Part shown: in pieces, positions 32,800 through 45,834 of the stretch
How positions within the stretch are numbered: position 1 is the stretch's first letter
Layout: each line of letters begins with the position of its first letter
DNA from: Megaustenia siamemsis
Lineage: Eukaryota > Mollusca > Gastropoda > Stylommatophora > Ariophantidae
Direction of reading: 5' to 3'
Length of the DNA stretch: 64,000 nt
Assembly (NCBI GenBank): GCA_032433765.1
Contig: JAVIAB010000102.1
Coordinates: 11,251,811-11,315,810, forward strand
Translations under genes and position numbers: made by a program
Notes under the pieces: model-generated
Seen by the model: the letters and a program-made list of their open reading frames with translations, nothing else
Told to the model about the DNA's origin: nothing
Database searches by the model: none

Positions 32800-34330
32800 T
32801 CCCTGTGGAGCATAGGTCTTCAACAAATACTTTCCAAGACGTTCTGTTTCTTACCATTCGTTTAAGATCATTCCTAGTCTTCCCCAACATCTTCATCTCA
32901 GCTTCTATCTGTCTTCTCCAAGAATTCCTTGGTCTTTCTCTTTGTCTTTTTCCCTGGGGATTCCAAAAATGGGCCTGTTGTGTAATATTCTCAGCTGGCT
33001 TCCACAGTATGTGTCCTATCCAACACCATCATCTTCGCTGTATCTCTTTATACATAGGTACTTGACTGGTACATTTTCATAATTCTATGTTAGTGATTTT
33101 GTCCTGCCATTTCCATTCTTTTATTCTGTGTAAGCATCCATTAATGAAAGTCTGTATCTTCATGATTGAAATTTTTGTGTTCTCCATGTTTCACAGTCTT
33201 ATATTAAGACTAACTTAACATTGGAGTTGAACATTTTTATTTTAGTGTTTAACCTAATTTCTTTGGACTTCCATATGTTTCCCAGTGGAAGAAATGCTCC
33301 TCTTGCTTTTGATATCCTTATTTTGGTATCATTTTCTGTTCCTCCCTCTTTGTCTATATTACTGTCAAGATATAGGTAAGATTGTATGTTTAGTAGTGGT
33401 ATTTCTCCTAATTTTATTTGGTTATTGTCAACTGCATTAATTCTCATAATTTTGTTCTTAACTCTATTTTCATTCCTATCTGTTGTGATTTCTCATCAAG
33501 TATGCTTTTTTTATCCTGCATCTGTTGATGTTTGTGTGACAGGAGAGCTATGTCATCAGCAAAGTCAAATTCATCAAGTAGCTTGGTCAGTGACCACTGG
33601 ATTCCATTTCTGTTGTTTTGAGTTATTTTTATAATCCAATCTATGGCCAGTAGAAAGAGAAATGGAGATAGAAGGCATCCCTACCTTACTCCTGTTTTTA
33701 TTTCAAATGCTTTTGTAAGCTGCCCTTCATGCACCACACTACATTTTATTTCTTCATACATTGTTGTTATCAGATTAATAAATTTTGTGGGGATTCTGTA
33801 TTCACTCAGCAACTTCCAAAGCATTCCTCTGTCTAAACTATCAAATGCCTTTTCGTAATCTATGAATCCAATATAAAGTGGGGATTTTAGTTCTAAACTT
33901 TGTTCAACTATTATACGTAGAGTAGTTATTTGATCAGCACATGATCTGTTCTTCCTAAAACCTGCTTGTTCATCTCTCAAATGTTTCTCTATGGCCTCAT
34001 TTAGTCTCTCCAGAATGATTCTGCTTAATATTTTTCCTGGCACTGATAGTAGCATAATTCCCCTATAATTTGTGCACTCCTGTAAACTTTCTTTCTTTGG
34101 TTGTTTGATCATATAACCTTCTTTCCAGTCTTTAGGTATTTCTTCCCTCTCCCAAATTTTATCTAATAGATTACGTAACATCTTGGTAGAGGTGTTAATA
34201 TCTGCTTTGATGGCTTCCGAAGGAATTTCACCTGGTCCTGTGGCTTTACCATTTTTTAATAGCTTGATGGCTTTCATTATTTCTTCCTTGCTGTATATTT
34301 GATTTTGTTCAATTCATTTTTCATGCCTTG
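32800..34330 (-). mobile_element. LINE C copy in D1 (RT to C-terminus)
   Basis: Reading 34330 to 32800: QNQIYSKEEIMKAIKLLKNG, GKATGPGEIPSEAIKAD, NYRGIMLLSVPGKILSRIIL, EQAGFRKNRSCADQ, YIGFIDYEKAFDSLDRGMLW (motif A, catalytic Asp), KTGVR, a stop where Gln is expected (CAG to TAG), GCLLSPFLF (motif B), FDFADDIALLS (catalytic FADD box), IQSYLYLDSNIDKEGG, then WIGHILWKPAENITQ and ERPRNSWRRQIEAEMK to the end near 32800. The nonsense codon is also in D2, so the element was dead before the duplication. The endonuclease is absent. Confidence 0.85.
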
Positions 34331-35198
34331 ACATGGGCAATCAATGAGGCCCACAAATCTTGTTCATTAATTTTATTGTTGAATAGCTTCCTTCATGCTA
34401 TTATGATGTCAGATTATATATGATTTTATTTATTTGTCATCCTATGCAATTTTTTGCAAAGAATTTTGTAAAAGGTTATCGAAACTTTTAGACATATTTA
34501 ATTTTGAAAGTAAACAAAATCCGTGTATTTTTATCAAGTGCAAATATATAATTTAACAAAAGCAATTATTTGTTACTGACATCTGACAATCAGATAGCAC
34601 TCTTGTTAGATGTGATGTTCTGTATTGTTACTAATGCTTTCAGAAATAAAGAATCTGTTTCATTAATTTGTATTAACTATTGTTAATTTATTTCTTTTAC
34701 ACAAGAGCATATATACAGGTACAAAGTAGGCCTACTTGTTAAAGGTGAAATTGGCACTTTTTACACAAAGAGCCCAGGGTTTGAGATTGGGTTCATCAGT
34801 TATCTCAGCTGAATAAAATAGATATGTGACCTGTAGAGAAGGAAGTAATGGCATAAAGAAGATATACAATGTGACCTAGAGAGCGATGCCCCTTTACTCC
34901 ACTCCTCAATGTTGGTAATGCTTGTGTTCACGTGATGACTAAAAGAGTATGCCTCTTCTTTATCCACCCTAAAAGGAAGTTAAGTGAGTGTGGTTGTGTT
35001 GTGATGTGGTTTACAGTAAAATTCTGATATTTCCACGTTTGGCTCAGCACTTCAGCACCTCATTTTTCAGTACTGGATTGTCTTCCCTAACAATTTGTCC
35101 AGATTAGACTAGTTACTGGGTAAAGGCATCAAGATGCATAGAAATTTGAAGCTGCTGTAAAGCTGATTATAATATTGAAAATTTAAAAAAAAGGAAAA

Positions 35199-35285
35199 AG
35201 TGGTATGGTAATAGCTTTACGTAGTTGAGAAACAAAACAAAAGTGGTATGGTAATAGCTTTACGTAGGTGAGAAACAAAACAAAA
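35199..35285 (+). repeat. 43-bp repeat, two copies in D1
   Basis: AGTGGTATGGTAATAGCTTT + ACGTAGxTGAGAAACAAAACAAA. In D2 the same unit has five copies (58371-58590). Confidence 0.9.
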
Positions 35286-35919
35286 GTAGAACATTTCAGC
35301 CAAGAAGGCCTTCAACTGGAACAATAAAGCTTTTAGTAAAGGCTGGCATATCCTTACACAAAAATACATTTTCTTAAAATAAAAGATTACTTACTGACTT
35401 ATGCACATGCACCACCAAGAATTGTGAGGAGCTGCAATATTTTTGTCCTGAGTCTAAGTGTATTGTATTTGACAGTTATTAACCTTTACTGCTGCTAGGT
35501 TTTCTGTGACATTGTCTATCTGTATGACTTTTGGTCTTCCTTGAGCCTTGAAACAAGTCTATCAACTCTTGCAGGTACACAGCAAGTTACTGGTTCAGTG
35601 GTTTAATGCATATAATCCAAAATTTGTTTGTGTCTCTATGCATTTAGTACTAGTTGTAATTTCAAAAGTTCACCTTCATTTCACCATTTCTTATTCTGTA
35701 TTTTACAGTAACCAGTAATGGTTGTGTCATTTCACATTAAGTGATCTTTCTCTCTAATATGCCTACCTTAAATATAGGACTATGTTTGACATAGTTGAAT
35801 TAATAGAGTACTTGCAACAAAACTCGTGCTAAGTCAAATGTAAGACATTTATTACAGTGTTTAAAAAGCTAAATTTTAATGGAGGAAAACTTTATATATT
35901 TAAAACAGTATTTGTAACT

Positions 35920-36715
35920 TAAACTTTAACCGATGGAAATGTAAAACAGTCATAGAGTACATCAAACTAAACTTTAATCTTTGGAAATGTAAGATAATTA
36001 ATGCAGTACTTCACATAAACTTTAATCTTTGGAAATGTAAGACCATTAATGCAGTACTTCAAACTAAACTTTAATCTTTGGAAATATAAGAACCATTAAT
36101 ACAGTACTTCAAACTAAAATTTAATCTTTGGAAATATAAGAACCATTAATAAAGTACTTGAAACTAAACTTTAATTTTTGAAAATTTATGACCATTAATA
36201 CATTACTTCAAACTAAACTTTTTAATCCTTGAAAATTTAACAGCGTTAATACAGTACCTCAAACTAAACTTTAATCATTGTAAATTTAAGACAGTTAATA
36301 CATTACCTCAAACTAAACTTTAATCATTGTAAATTTAAGACAGTTAATACAGTACCTCAAACTAAACTTTAATCGTTGTACATTTAAGACAGTTAATACA
36401 GTAACTCAAAATAAACTTTAATCATTGTAAATTTAAGACAATTAATACATTACCTCAAACTAAACTTAAATCGTTGTACATTTAAGACAGTTAATACATT
36501 ACCTCAAACTAAACTTTAATCATTGTAAATTTAAGACAATTAATACATTACCTCAAACTAAACTTTAATCGTTGTAAATTTAAGACAGTTAATATTGTAC
36601 CTCAAACTAAACTTTAATCGTTGCAAATTTAAGACAGTTAATACATTACCTCAAACTAAACTTTAATGATTGTAAATTTAAGACTGTTCATACAGTGCTT
36701 GCAACTAAAACTTTG
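35920..36715 (+). repeat. 49-bp tandem array, about 16 copies
   Basis: The unit ACCTCAAACTAAACTTTAAT + CATTGTAAATTTAAGACAGTTAATACATT-type sequence repeats with a 49-bp period (for example 36305 and 36354). D2 keeps only one or two units (59220-59285). Confidence 0.9.
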
Positions 36716-36754
36716 ACAAAGGGGAATTCATGTTAGTTAAAACATAATCCATAT

Positions 36755-37590
36755 CAAACGTCAGCAAAGATCTGTATGATACTTTCTCTTGTACGGTTCA
36801 CTCAGAGGCAGGACTTAGTGAATGGTTTCAGATTGATGAAAGGGTTGAAGCAAGAGTGTACTTCACCTCTCTTGTTTTATGGAACTGCCATCGACTTCAT
36901 ACAGCAGTGATGCTTTACAGGTTCCAAAGGCATTCAATAATTACTTGAGTCTCATATAGAGGATCTTGACTTTGTAGACACAATAATTCTTATCAGTAGT
37001 TATGTGAAAACACTGTAAGAAAAAACAAATGTCCTATCATCAATTGGTTGCAGAATATTTACTGCTGCTTCACACCCAAGTTCGAAACCTGATCATCTAC
37101 ACTGATGGCTTGGTCACAAGAGATGTTCGGAGTGGTTGGTATTTTGTTGTGTAATCTAATGAAAGATGATTTTTTAAAGGTGCAGAAGCCCACAAGACCT
37201 CCAGCAAATTTATGGAGATTGTGGCTTGACGGGAGCTATCACTTAGCTGGTTAAGAGACCAACAACATATGTGGTCTTGACGGGAGCTATCACTTAGCTG
37301 TTTAAGAGACCAACAACATATGTGGTCTTCGCGATTGATTTGACTAAGGATGTTTCGTCGGATTGACAAGAACACACTCCACAGGCAGTGGGTGCACCTA
37401 CTCCACATGTCTCCTGTTAGCAACCAAGGTTGGATATCCCTGGACACTCGGATATTCGTGGCAATGAAATAACCGAGAAGTTGGCGGGGTCTGCAATTAC
37501 GCAAGAAAAAGAAGAAAAATTGACATGTATCACATAATGAGGGCTTTAAAAGAATACCTGTCACAGGATGGCAACAAGAAATTATGTGCA
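36755..37590 (+). pseudogene. Decayed LINE H: RT motif B-C and RNase H (D1)
   Basis: In shifting + frames: a decayed 'GLSEWFQID', PLLFYGTAIDFIQQ, TGSKGIQ, IEDLDFVDTIILISS (the FADD box degraded to FVDT), then LIIYTDGLVTRDVRSGWYFV (RNase H first Asp), EAHKTSSKFMEIVA (catalytic Glu region), SWLRDQQHMW, a block around 37345-37425, and PGHSDIRGNEITEKLAGSA, the His/Asn..Asp end of RNase H. Multiple stops. The array of 1.95-kb units begins right after it, at about 37590. Confidence 0.65.
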
Positions 37591-37977
37591 ATTGTCTATC
37601 TCCAACTCCTCTACCTTTTTCTACTACAATTTTGAAATTTCAACTGCATAGTATTTTCCTGGTTTTGTTTAATACCTCTCTCTCTCTCTAACATTATCTC
37701 TTCTACACTCTACAGTGGAGTGATGAGACGCCATCAGCTAATTTTTGTAAATTAACTCCTTTGGACCTGTGATCAATCAAAATGTTTAGAAAATTTAAAC
37801 AGTTGATTATCAGCTAAGAAATATAATAATTCTTTGAAGAATATATATTTAAATGTTGCATAATATTTACAGGCATGGTTCGTTCTAACATATCAAAGTT
37901 AAATGCAAAAAAGTGTACTACCGTTGAATTGTTGATTAAAATATTAACATAAACTTATATGCTATAGAAATTAAAAG

Positions 37978-38680
37978 TTATCTTCGTTCGCCTGAATTAT
38001 TGTTTATAACTGCAATGTCGTTTCCAGTATAAATGTTACCGTCTTTTGTCATTCTTGCAGTGGTGCATATAATCTTGCCTGTATTGTTGTAATAATGGTA
38101 TAAGTGGACTGTCCTCAGTCCACTATATTCAGTGCATTCTTGAAATATGCGTTCCACTGTCTGGGGTGCCTGTCTACATGTACATGTAGTTGAGGTACCG
38201 ATCTTGAATTTTGTAGACACGTGACTGTGGAGTCAATTGTGTCCTGTTCTAACGCGTATAATGATATCTTGTTCCCATCTATTCATATTATAAAATGCAT
38301 CCTGATTTGGAGCATTTGATCTTCTGATTGATTTGATTATCTGTATCTGATGATGGTATGTAACCGGCGCATTTGGTTGTGTGCCTGTTGCACCTTCTTT
38401 TGAAAGCTGTTCTGCTCTCTAGTTTCCTGGTATTCCATAGTGAGATGGGATCCACTGAAGGGCAATCCTGTGGTGTTTGTAGAGTTCAGTCAATAAAGTT
38501 TGCAGATGTAGCAACTTTCTGGATTGCAGTATCTGGAGCACTGATCTTGCAACTTTCAAAAACTCTACAGGCTGTGGGCTAAGATTACTGTTCAGCAGTT
38601 TTTCTATTGCCAACTTTATTGCTTGCATTTCTGCATCGTAATTGTGATAATATTTTCCTGTTGCTATCTTATTCATTTGA
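37978..38680 (-). pseudogene. LINE I RNase H and C-terminal tail, array unit 1
   Basis: Minus strand: NYDAEMQAIKLAIEKLLNSN (catalytic Glu region of RNase H), SVLQILQSRKLLHLQTLLTE, IALQWIPSHYGIPGN, a TAG where the GNxRA motif continues, RAEQLSKEG, a TGA at about 38230, then VSTKFKIGTSTTCTCRQAPQ and VERIFQECTEYSGLR, a Cys-rich tail typical of LINE C-termini. The RNase H Asp expected in the 'F.D..S.LQAL' motif is absent (VEFLKVARSVLQ). The domain's N-terminus is missing. Confidence 0.7.
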
Positions 38681-39025
38681 GATGTAATTGTATATCTCTA
38701 TTTTCATAACAGGATTTTAAACTGCTTTCATTTTCATATTAGCATTATTAACTGTTTCTGTCTTAATAGTAGACTTTTCAACTGTATCTCTTTTCATACT
38801 AAGATTTAAAACTTCTTTTCTCTTCATGCTAGTATTTTTAATTGTCTCTGGTCATTCTAGGATTTTCAAAAGTTAACTTTTGATGCTAGAAATATCATCT
38901 CTCTCAACTATTATATTTTACTCTATATCTATTACTGCTAGAAATTTAAACTGACTCTCTCTCTCATTTTCTCTTTCTTCCATCTATATCTAAATGTTTA
39001 ATATATATAACTGTATCTCTCTTTT

Positions 39026-39073
<48 letters not shown>

Positions 39074-39964
39074 TGTTAGGATTTTAAACTGCCTCTCTCC
39101 CTCTCCCAGTAAGATGTATTATGTGCCATTGTCTATCTCCAACTCCCCTCCCTTTTTCTACTAAAATTTTGAAATTTCAACTGCATAGTATGTTCCTTGT
39201 GTTATTGATACCTCTCTCTGTCTAACATTATGTCTTCTAGATTCTACAGTGAAATGATGAGGCGGCATTAGTTAATTTTTGTAAATTAAATCCTTTTGCA
39301 CCTTCATCTATAAAAATGCTTAGAAACTTTAAACAGTTGATTATCAGCTAAGAAAAACAATAATTCTTTGAAGAATATATATTTAAATGTTGTATAATAT
39401 GTACAGGCACGGTTCGTTCTAACATATCAAACTTAAATGCAAAAAAGTGTTCTACCGTTGAATTTTTGACGAAAATGTTAATATATAATCTGCTTAAGAT
39501 ATTAAATGTTATCTTGCTTTATTAAAAGGGAAGCAACTCTTGTTAGATTGATGGTAAAAAATGTTTATATGGATATCTTGTAAATTATCTAAACTGTTAA
39601 TCATATGCATATTACTTTCCAAAAAATAGTTTTATTCAAAACTCTGCATGTTCCTTGATAATATTTATAAGAAATTATAGTTTGCAATGAATTAAAATAA
39701 AATAAATGTATCGTTACTTTATTTGTAGTTGTAAAATTCAATTATTTATTATTTATTTTTAGGTCAAAAGTTATCTTCCTTAAGACACAGAAATTTGTGT
39801 TATTAATACACATACTACTGCTCTTGGCTGACTTGTATTGGTAAAGAAGTTGTTCACACGGTGGAGTTGTGTTCACAGCATGTGTTCAAAATATCCACTG
39901 CAGGCCTCAAGATATTCTGAGACTTGTCTCTTACTATTTTCGAAAACCTTCTTGATCTATATAT

Positions 39965-40660
39965 CTATCTTTCGTTCGCCTGAATTGTTGTCTATATCTG
40001 CAATGTCGTTTCCTGTATAAATGTTACCGTCTTTTGTCATACTTGCAGTGGTGCATATAGTCTTGTCTGTATTATTGTATTAAAGGTATAAGTCGACTTT
40101 CCTCAGTCCACTATATTCAGTGCGTTCTTGAAATATGCGTTCCACTGTCTGGGGCGCCTGTTCACATGTACATGTAGTTGAGGTACCGATCTTGAATTGT
40201 AGACACGTGATTCATTTGTGTTCTGTTCTAATGCGTATAATGATAACTTGTTCCCATCTATTCATATAATGAAATGCATCCTGATTTGGAGCATTTGATC
40301 TTCTGATTGATTTGATTATCTGTATCTGATGATGGTATGTAACTGGCGCATTTGGTTGTGTGCCTGTTGCACCTTCTTTTGAAAGCTGTTCTGCTCTCTA
40401 GTTTCCTGGTATTCCATAGTGAGATGGGATCCACTGCAGGGCAATCCTGTGGTGTTTGTAGAGTTCAGTCAATAAAGTTTGCAGATGTAGCAACTTTCTG
40501 GATTGCAGTATCTGGAGCACTGATCTTGCAACTTTCAAAAACTCTACAGGCTGTGGGCTAAGATTACTGTTCAGCAGTTTTTCTATTGCCAACTTTATTG
40601 CTTGCATTTCTGCATCGTAATTGTGAAAATATTTCCCTGTTGCTATCTTATTCATTTGAG
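39965..40660 (-). pseudogene. LINE I RNase H segment, array unit 2
   Basis: Nearly the same as unit 1 (MNKIATGKYFHNYDAEMQAI to WIPSHYGIPGN), with the same TAG after GIPGN. One-base differences such as YH to FH distinguish it. Confidence 0.7.
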
Positions 40661-41884
40661 ATGTTATTGTCTATCTCTATTTTCATAACAGGATTTTAAG
40701 CTGCTTTCATTTTCATATTAGCATTATTAACTGTTTTTGTCTTAATAGTAGACTTTTCAACTTATCTCTTTTCATACTAAGATTTTAAACTTCTTTTCTC
40801 TTCATGCTAGTATTTTTAATTGTCTCTGGTCATTCTAAGATTTTCAAAAGTTAACTTTTGATGCTAGAAATATCATCTCTCTCAACTACTATATTTTACT
40901 CTATATCTATTACTGCTAGAAATTTAAACTGACTCTCTCTCATTTTCTCTTTCTTCCATCTATATCTAAATGTTTAATATATATAACTGCATCTCTCTTT
41001 TTCGCTCTCTCTCTCTCTCTCTCTCTCTTAATGTTAGGATTTTAAACTGCCTTTCTCCCTCTCCCAGTAAGATGTATTATGTGCCATTGTCTATCTCCAA
41101 CTCCCCTCCCTTTTTCTACTAAAATTTTGAAATTTCAACTGCATAGTATGTTCCTTGTGTTATTGATACCTCTCTCTGTCTAACATTATGTCTTCTAGAT
41201 TCTACAGTGAAATGATGAGGCGGCATTAGTTAATTTTTGTAAATTAAATCCTTTTGCACCTTCATCTATAAAAATGCTTAGAAACTTTAAGAATATATAT
41301 TTAAATGTTGTATAATATGTACAGGCACGGTTCGTTCTAACATATCAATCTTAAATGCAAAAAAGTGTTGTACCGTTGAATTTTTGATGAAAATGTTAAT
41401 ATATAATCTGCTTAAGAAATTAAATGTTATCTTGCTATATTGAAAGGGAAGCAACTCTTGTTAGATTGATGGTAAAAAATGTTTATATGGATATCTTGTA
41501 AATTATCTAAACTGTTATTCATATGCATATTACTTTCCAAAAAATAGTTTTATTCTAAACTCTGCATGTTCCTTGATAATATTTATAAGAAATAATAGTT
41601 AGTAATGAATTAAAATAAAATAAATGTATCGTTACTTTATTTGTAGTTGTAAAAATCAATTATTTATTATTTATTTTTAGGTCACAGTTATCTTCCTTAA
41701 GACACAGAAATGTGTGTTATTAATACACATACTACTGCTCTTGGCTGGCTTGTATTGGGTAAAGAAGTTGTTCACACGATGAAGCTGTGTATACAGCATG
41801 TGTTTAAAATATCCATCACAGGCCTCAAGATATTCTGAGACTTGTCTCTTACTATTTTCGAAAACCTTCTGGATCTATATATCT

Positions 41885-42578
41885 ATCTTTCGTTAGCCTG
41901 AATTGTTGTCTATATCTGCAATGTCGTTTCGTGTATAAATGTTACCGTCTTTTGTCATACTTGCAGTGGTGCATATAGTCTTGTCTGTATTATTGTATTA
42001 AAGGTATAAGTGGACTTTCCTCAGTCCACTATATTCAGTGCATTCTTGAAATATGCGTTCCACTGTCTGGGGCGCCTGTTCACATGTACATGTAGTTGAG
42101 GTACCGATCTTGAATTGTAGACACGTGATTCATTTGTGTACTGTTCTAATGCGTATAATTTTAACTTGTTCCCATCTATTCATATAATGAAATGCATCCT
42201 GATTTGGAGCATTTGATCTTCTGATTGATTTGATTATATGTATCTGATGATGGTATGTAACCGGAGCATCTTGTTGTGTGCCTGTTGTTCTTTCTTTTGA
42301 AAGCTGTTCTGCTCTCTAGTTTCCTGGTATTCCATAGTGAGATGGGATCCACTGCAGGGCAATCCTGTGGTGTTTGTAGAGTTCAGTCAATAAAGTTTGC
42401 AGATGTAGCAACTTTCTGGATTGCAGTGCCTGGAGCACTGATCTTGCAACTTTCAAAAACTCTACAGGCTGTGGGCTAAGATTACTGTTCAGCAGTTTTT
42501 CTATTGCCAACTTTATTGCTAAAATTTCTGCATCGTAATTGTGAAAATATTTCCCTGTTGCTATCTTATTCATTTGAG
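41885..42578 (-). pseudogene. LINE I RNase H segment, array unit 3
   Basis: Same segment and same TAG after GIPGN. Differences include AEMQAIK to AEILAIK and LQIL to LQAL. Confidence 0.7.
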
Positions 42579-42920
42579 ATGTTATTGTCTATCTCTATTT
42601 TCATAACAGGATTTTAAACTGCTCTCATTTTTATATTAGCATTGTTAACTGTTTCTGTCTTAATAGTAGACTTTCAAACTGTATCTCTTTTAATACTAAG
42701 ATTTTAAACTTCTTTTCTCTTCATGCTAGTATTTTTAATTGTCCCTGGTCATTCTAGGATTTTCAAAAGTTAACTTTTGATGCTAGAAATATCATCTCTC
42801 TCAACTACTACATTTTACTCTATATCTATGAATGCTAGAAATTTAAACTGACTCTCTCTCATTTTCTTTTTCTTCCATCTATATCTAAATGTTTAATATA
42901 TATAATTGCATATCTCTTTT

Positions 42921-42956
<36 letters not shown>

Positions 42957-43854
42957 TGTTAGGATTTTAAACTGCCTCTCTCCCTCTCCCAGTAAGATGT
43001 ATTATGTGCCATTGTCTATCTCCAACTCCCCTCCCTTTTTCTACTAAAATTTTGAAATTTCAACTGCATAGTATTTTCCTTGTGTTATTGATACCTCTCT
43101 CTGTCTAACATTATGTCTTCTAGATTCTACAGTGAAATGATGAGGCGGCATTAGTTAATTTCTGTAAATTAAATCCTTTTGCACCTTCATCTATAAAAAT
43201 GCTTAGAAACTTTAAACAGTTGATTATCAGCTAAGAAAAATAATAATTCTTTGAAGAATATATATTTAAATGTTGTATAATATGTACAGGCACGGTTCGT
43301 TCTAACATATCAATCTTAAATGCAAAAAAAGTGTTGTACCGTTGAATTGTTGATGAAAATGTTAATATATAATCTGCTTAAGAAATTAAATGTTATCTTG
43401 CTATATTCAAAGGGAAGCAACTCCTGTTAGATTAATGGTAAAAAATGTTTATATGGATATCTTGTAAATTATCTAAAGTGTTATTCATATGCATATCACT
43501 TTCCAAAAAATAGTTTTATTCTAAACTCTGCATGTTCTTTGATATTGTCTATAAGAAATTATAGTTTTCAATGTATCAAACTAAAAAAATGTATGGTTAC
43601 TTAATTTGTAGTTGCAAATATCCACTATTTATTATTTATTTTTAGGTAAAGTTATCTTCCTTAAGACATAGCAATTTGTGTTATTTATACACATACTACT
43701 GTTCTTGGCTGGCTTGTATTGGGTAAAGAAGTTGTTCACACGATGAAGCTGTGTATACAGCATGTGTTCAAAATATCCATCACAGGCCTCAAGATATTCT
43801 GAGACTTGTCTCTTACTATTTTCGAAAACCTTCTTGATCTATATATCTATCTTT

Positions 43855-44551
43855 CGTTCGCCTGAATTATTGTCTATATCTGCAATGTCGTTTCCTGTAT
43901 AAATGTTACCGTCTTTTGTCATACTTGCAGTGGTGCATATAGTCTTGTCTGTAGTATTGTATTAAGGGTATAAGTGGACTTTCCTCAGTCCACTATATTC
44001 AGTGCATTCTTGAAATATGCGTTCCACTGTCTGGGGCGCCTGTCCACATGTACATGTAGTTGAGGTACCGATCTTGAATTTTGTAGACACGTGACTGTGG
44101 AGTCAATTGTGTCCTGTTCTAATGCGTATAATGATATCTTGTTCCCATCTATTCATATAATGAAATGCATCCTGATTTGGAGCATTTGATCTTCTGATTG
44201 ATTTGATTATCTGTATCTTATGATGGTATGTAACCGGCGCATTTGGTTGTGTGCCTGTTGTTCCTTCTTTTGAAAGCTGTTCTGCTCTCTAGTTTCCTGG
44301 TATTCCATAGTGAGATGGGATCCTCTGCAGGGCACTCCTGTGGTGTTTGTAGAGTTCAGTCAATAAAGTTTGCAGATGTAGCAATTTTCTGGATTGCAGT
44401 GCCTGTAGCACTGATCTTGCAACTGTCAAAAACTCTACAGGCTGTGGGCTAAGATTACTGTTCAGCAGTTTTTCTATCGCCAACTTTATTGCTTGCATTT
44501 CTGCATCGTAATTGTGATAATATTTCCCTGTTGCTATCTTATTCATTTGAT
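43855..44551 (-). pseudogene. LINE I RNase H segment, array unit 4
   Basis: Same segment and same TAG after GIPGN. Differences include RIALQWIPSH to RSALQRIPSH and FLKVARS to FLTVARS. Confidence 0.7.
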
Positions 44552-44894
44552 ATGTTATTGTATATCTCTATTTTCATAACATGATTTTAAACTGCTTTCA
44601 TTTTCATATTAGCATTGTTAACTGTTTCTGTCTTAATAGTAGACTTTTCAACTGTATCTCTTTTCATACTAAGATTTTAAACTTCTTTTCTCTTCATGCT
44701 AGTATTTTTAATTGTCTCTGGTCATTCTAGGATTTTCAAAAGTTAACTTTTGATGCTAGAAATATCATCTCTCTCAACTACTATATTTTACTCTATTTCT
44801 ATGAATGCTAGAAATTTAAACTGACTCTTTCTCATTTTCTTTTTCTTCCATCTATATCTAAATGTTTAATATATATAATTGCATCTCTCTTTTT

Positions 44895-44931
<37 letters not shown>

Positions 44932-45834
44932 TGTTAGGATTTTAAACTGCCTTTCTCACTCTCCCAGTAAGATGTATTATGTGCCATTGTGTATCTCCAA
45001 CTCCCCCCTCCCTTTTTCTACTAAAATTTTGAAATTTCAACTGCATAGTATTTTCCTTGTGTTATTGATACCTCTCTCTGTCTAACTTTAAGTCTTCTAG
45101 ATTCTACAGTGAAATGATGAGGCGGCATTAGTTAATTTCTGTAAATTAAATCCTTTTGCACCTTCATCTATAAAAATGCTTAGAAACTCTAAACAGTTGA
45201 TTATCAGCTAAGAAAAACAATAATTCTTTGAAGAATATATATTTAAATGTTGTATAATATGTACAGGCACGGTTCGTTCTAACATATCAAACTTAAATGC
45301 AAAAAAAGTGTTCTACCGTTGAATTGTTGATGAAAATGTTAATATATAATCTGCTTAAGAAATTAAATGTTCTCGTGCTTTATTAAAAGGGAAGCAACTC
45401 TTGTTAGATTAATGGTAAAAAATGCTTATATGGATATCTTGTAAATTATCTAAAGTGTTACTCATATGCATATCACTTTCCAAAAAATAGTTTTATTCTA
45501 AACTCTGCATGTTCCTGGATAAAATCTATAAGAAATAATAGATAGTAATGTATCAAAATAAAATAAATGTATCGTTACTTAATTTGTAGTTGTAAATATC
45601 CACTATTTATTATTTATTTTTAGGTCAAAAGTTATCTTCCTTAAGACACAGAAATTTGTGTTATTAATACACATACTACTGCTCTTGGCTGACTTGTATT
45701 GGGTAAAGAAGTTATTCACACGAAGGAGTTGTGTTCACAGCATCTGTTCAAAATATCAACTGCAGTCCTCAAGATATTCTGAGACTTTTCTCTTACTATT
45801 TTCCAAAACTTTCTGGATCTATATATCTATCTTT

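Larger units (their letters stand above)
34331..36754. other. Noncoding part of D1 with small tandem arrays
   Basis: No coding frame. Shared with 57416-59285. It holds a 43-bp repeat (two copies, 35199-35285) and a 49-bp array (35920-36715). Confidence 0.6.
28562..37590 (+). repeat. Segmental duplication D1
   Basis: From the middle of the last FBXL7-like repeat this block is colinear with 46728-59800 in direct orientation: exon tail, 22-bp array, 19-bp array, tRNA-SINE, LINE C, a noncoding segment with 43-bp and 49-bp repeats, and an RT/RNase H remnant. Divergence by eye is a few percent outside the arrays. Differences: D2 has a LINE E insertion and a 2.8-kb block; D1 lacks the LINE K tail left of the SINE; every tandem array differs in length. 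Confidence 0.9.
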
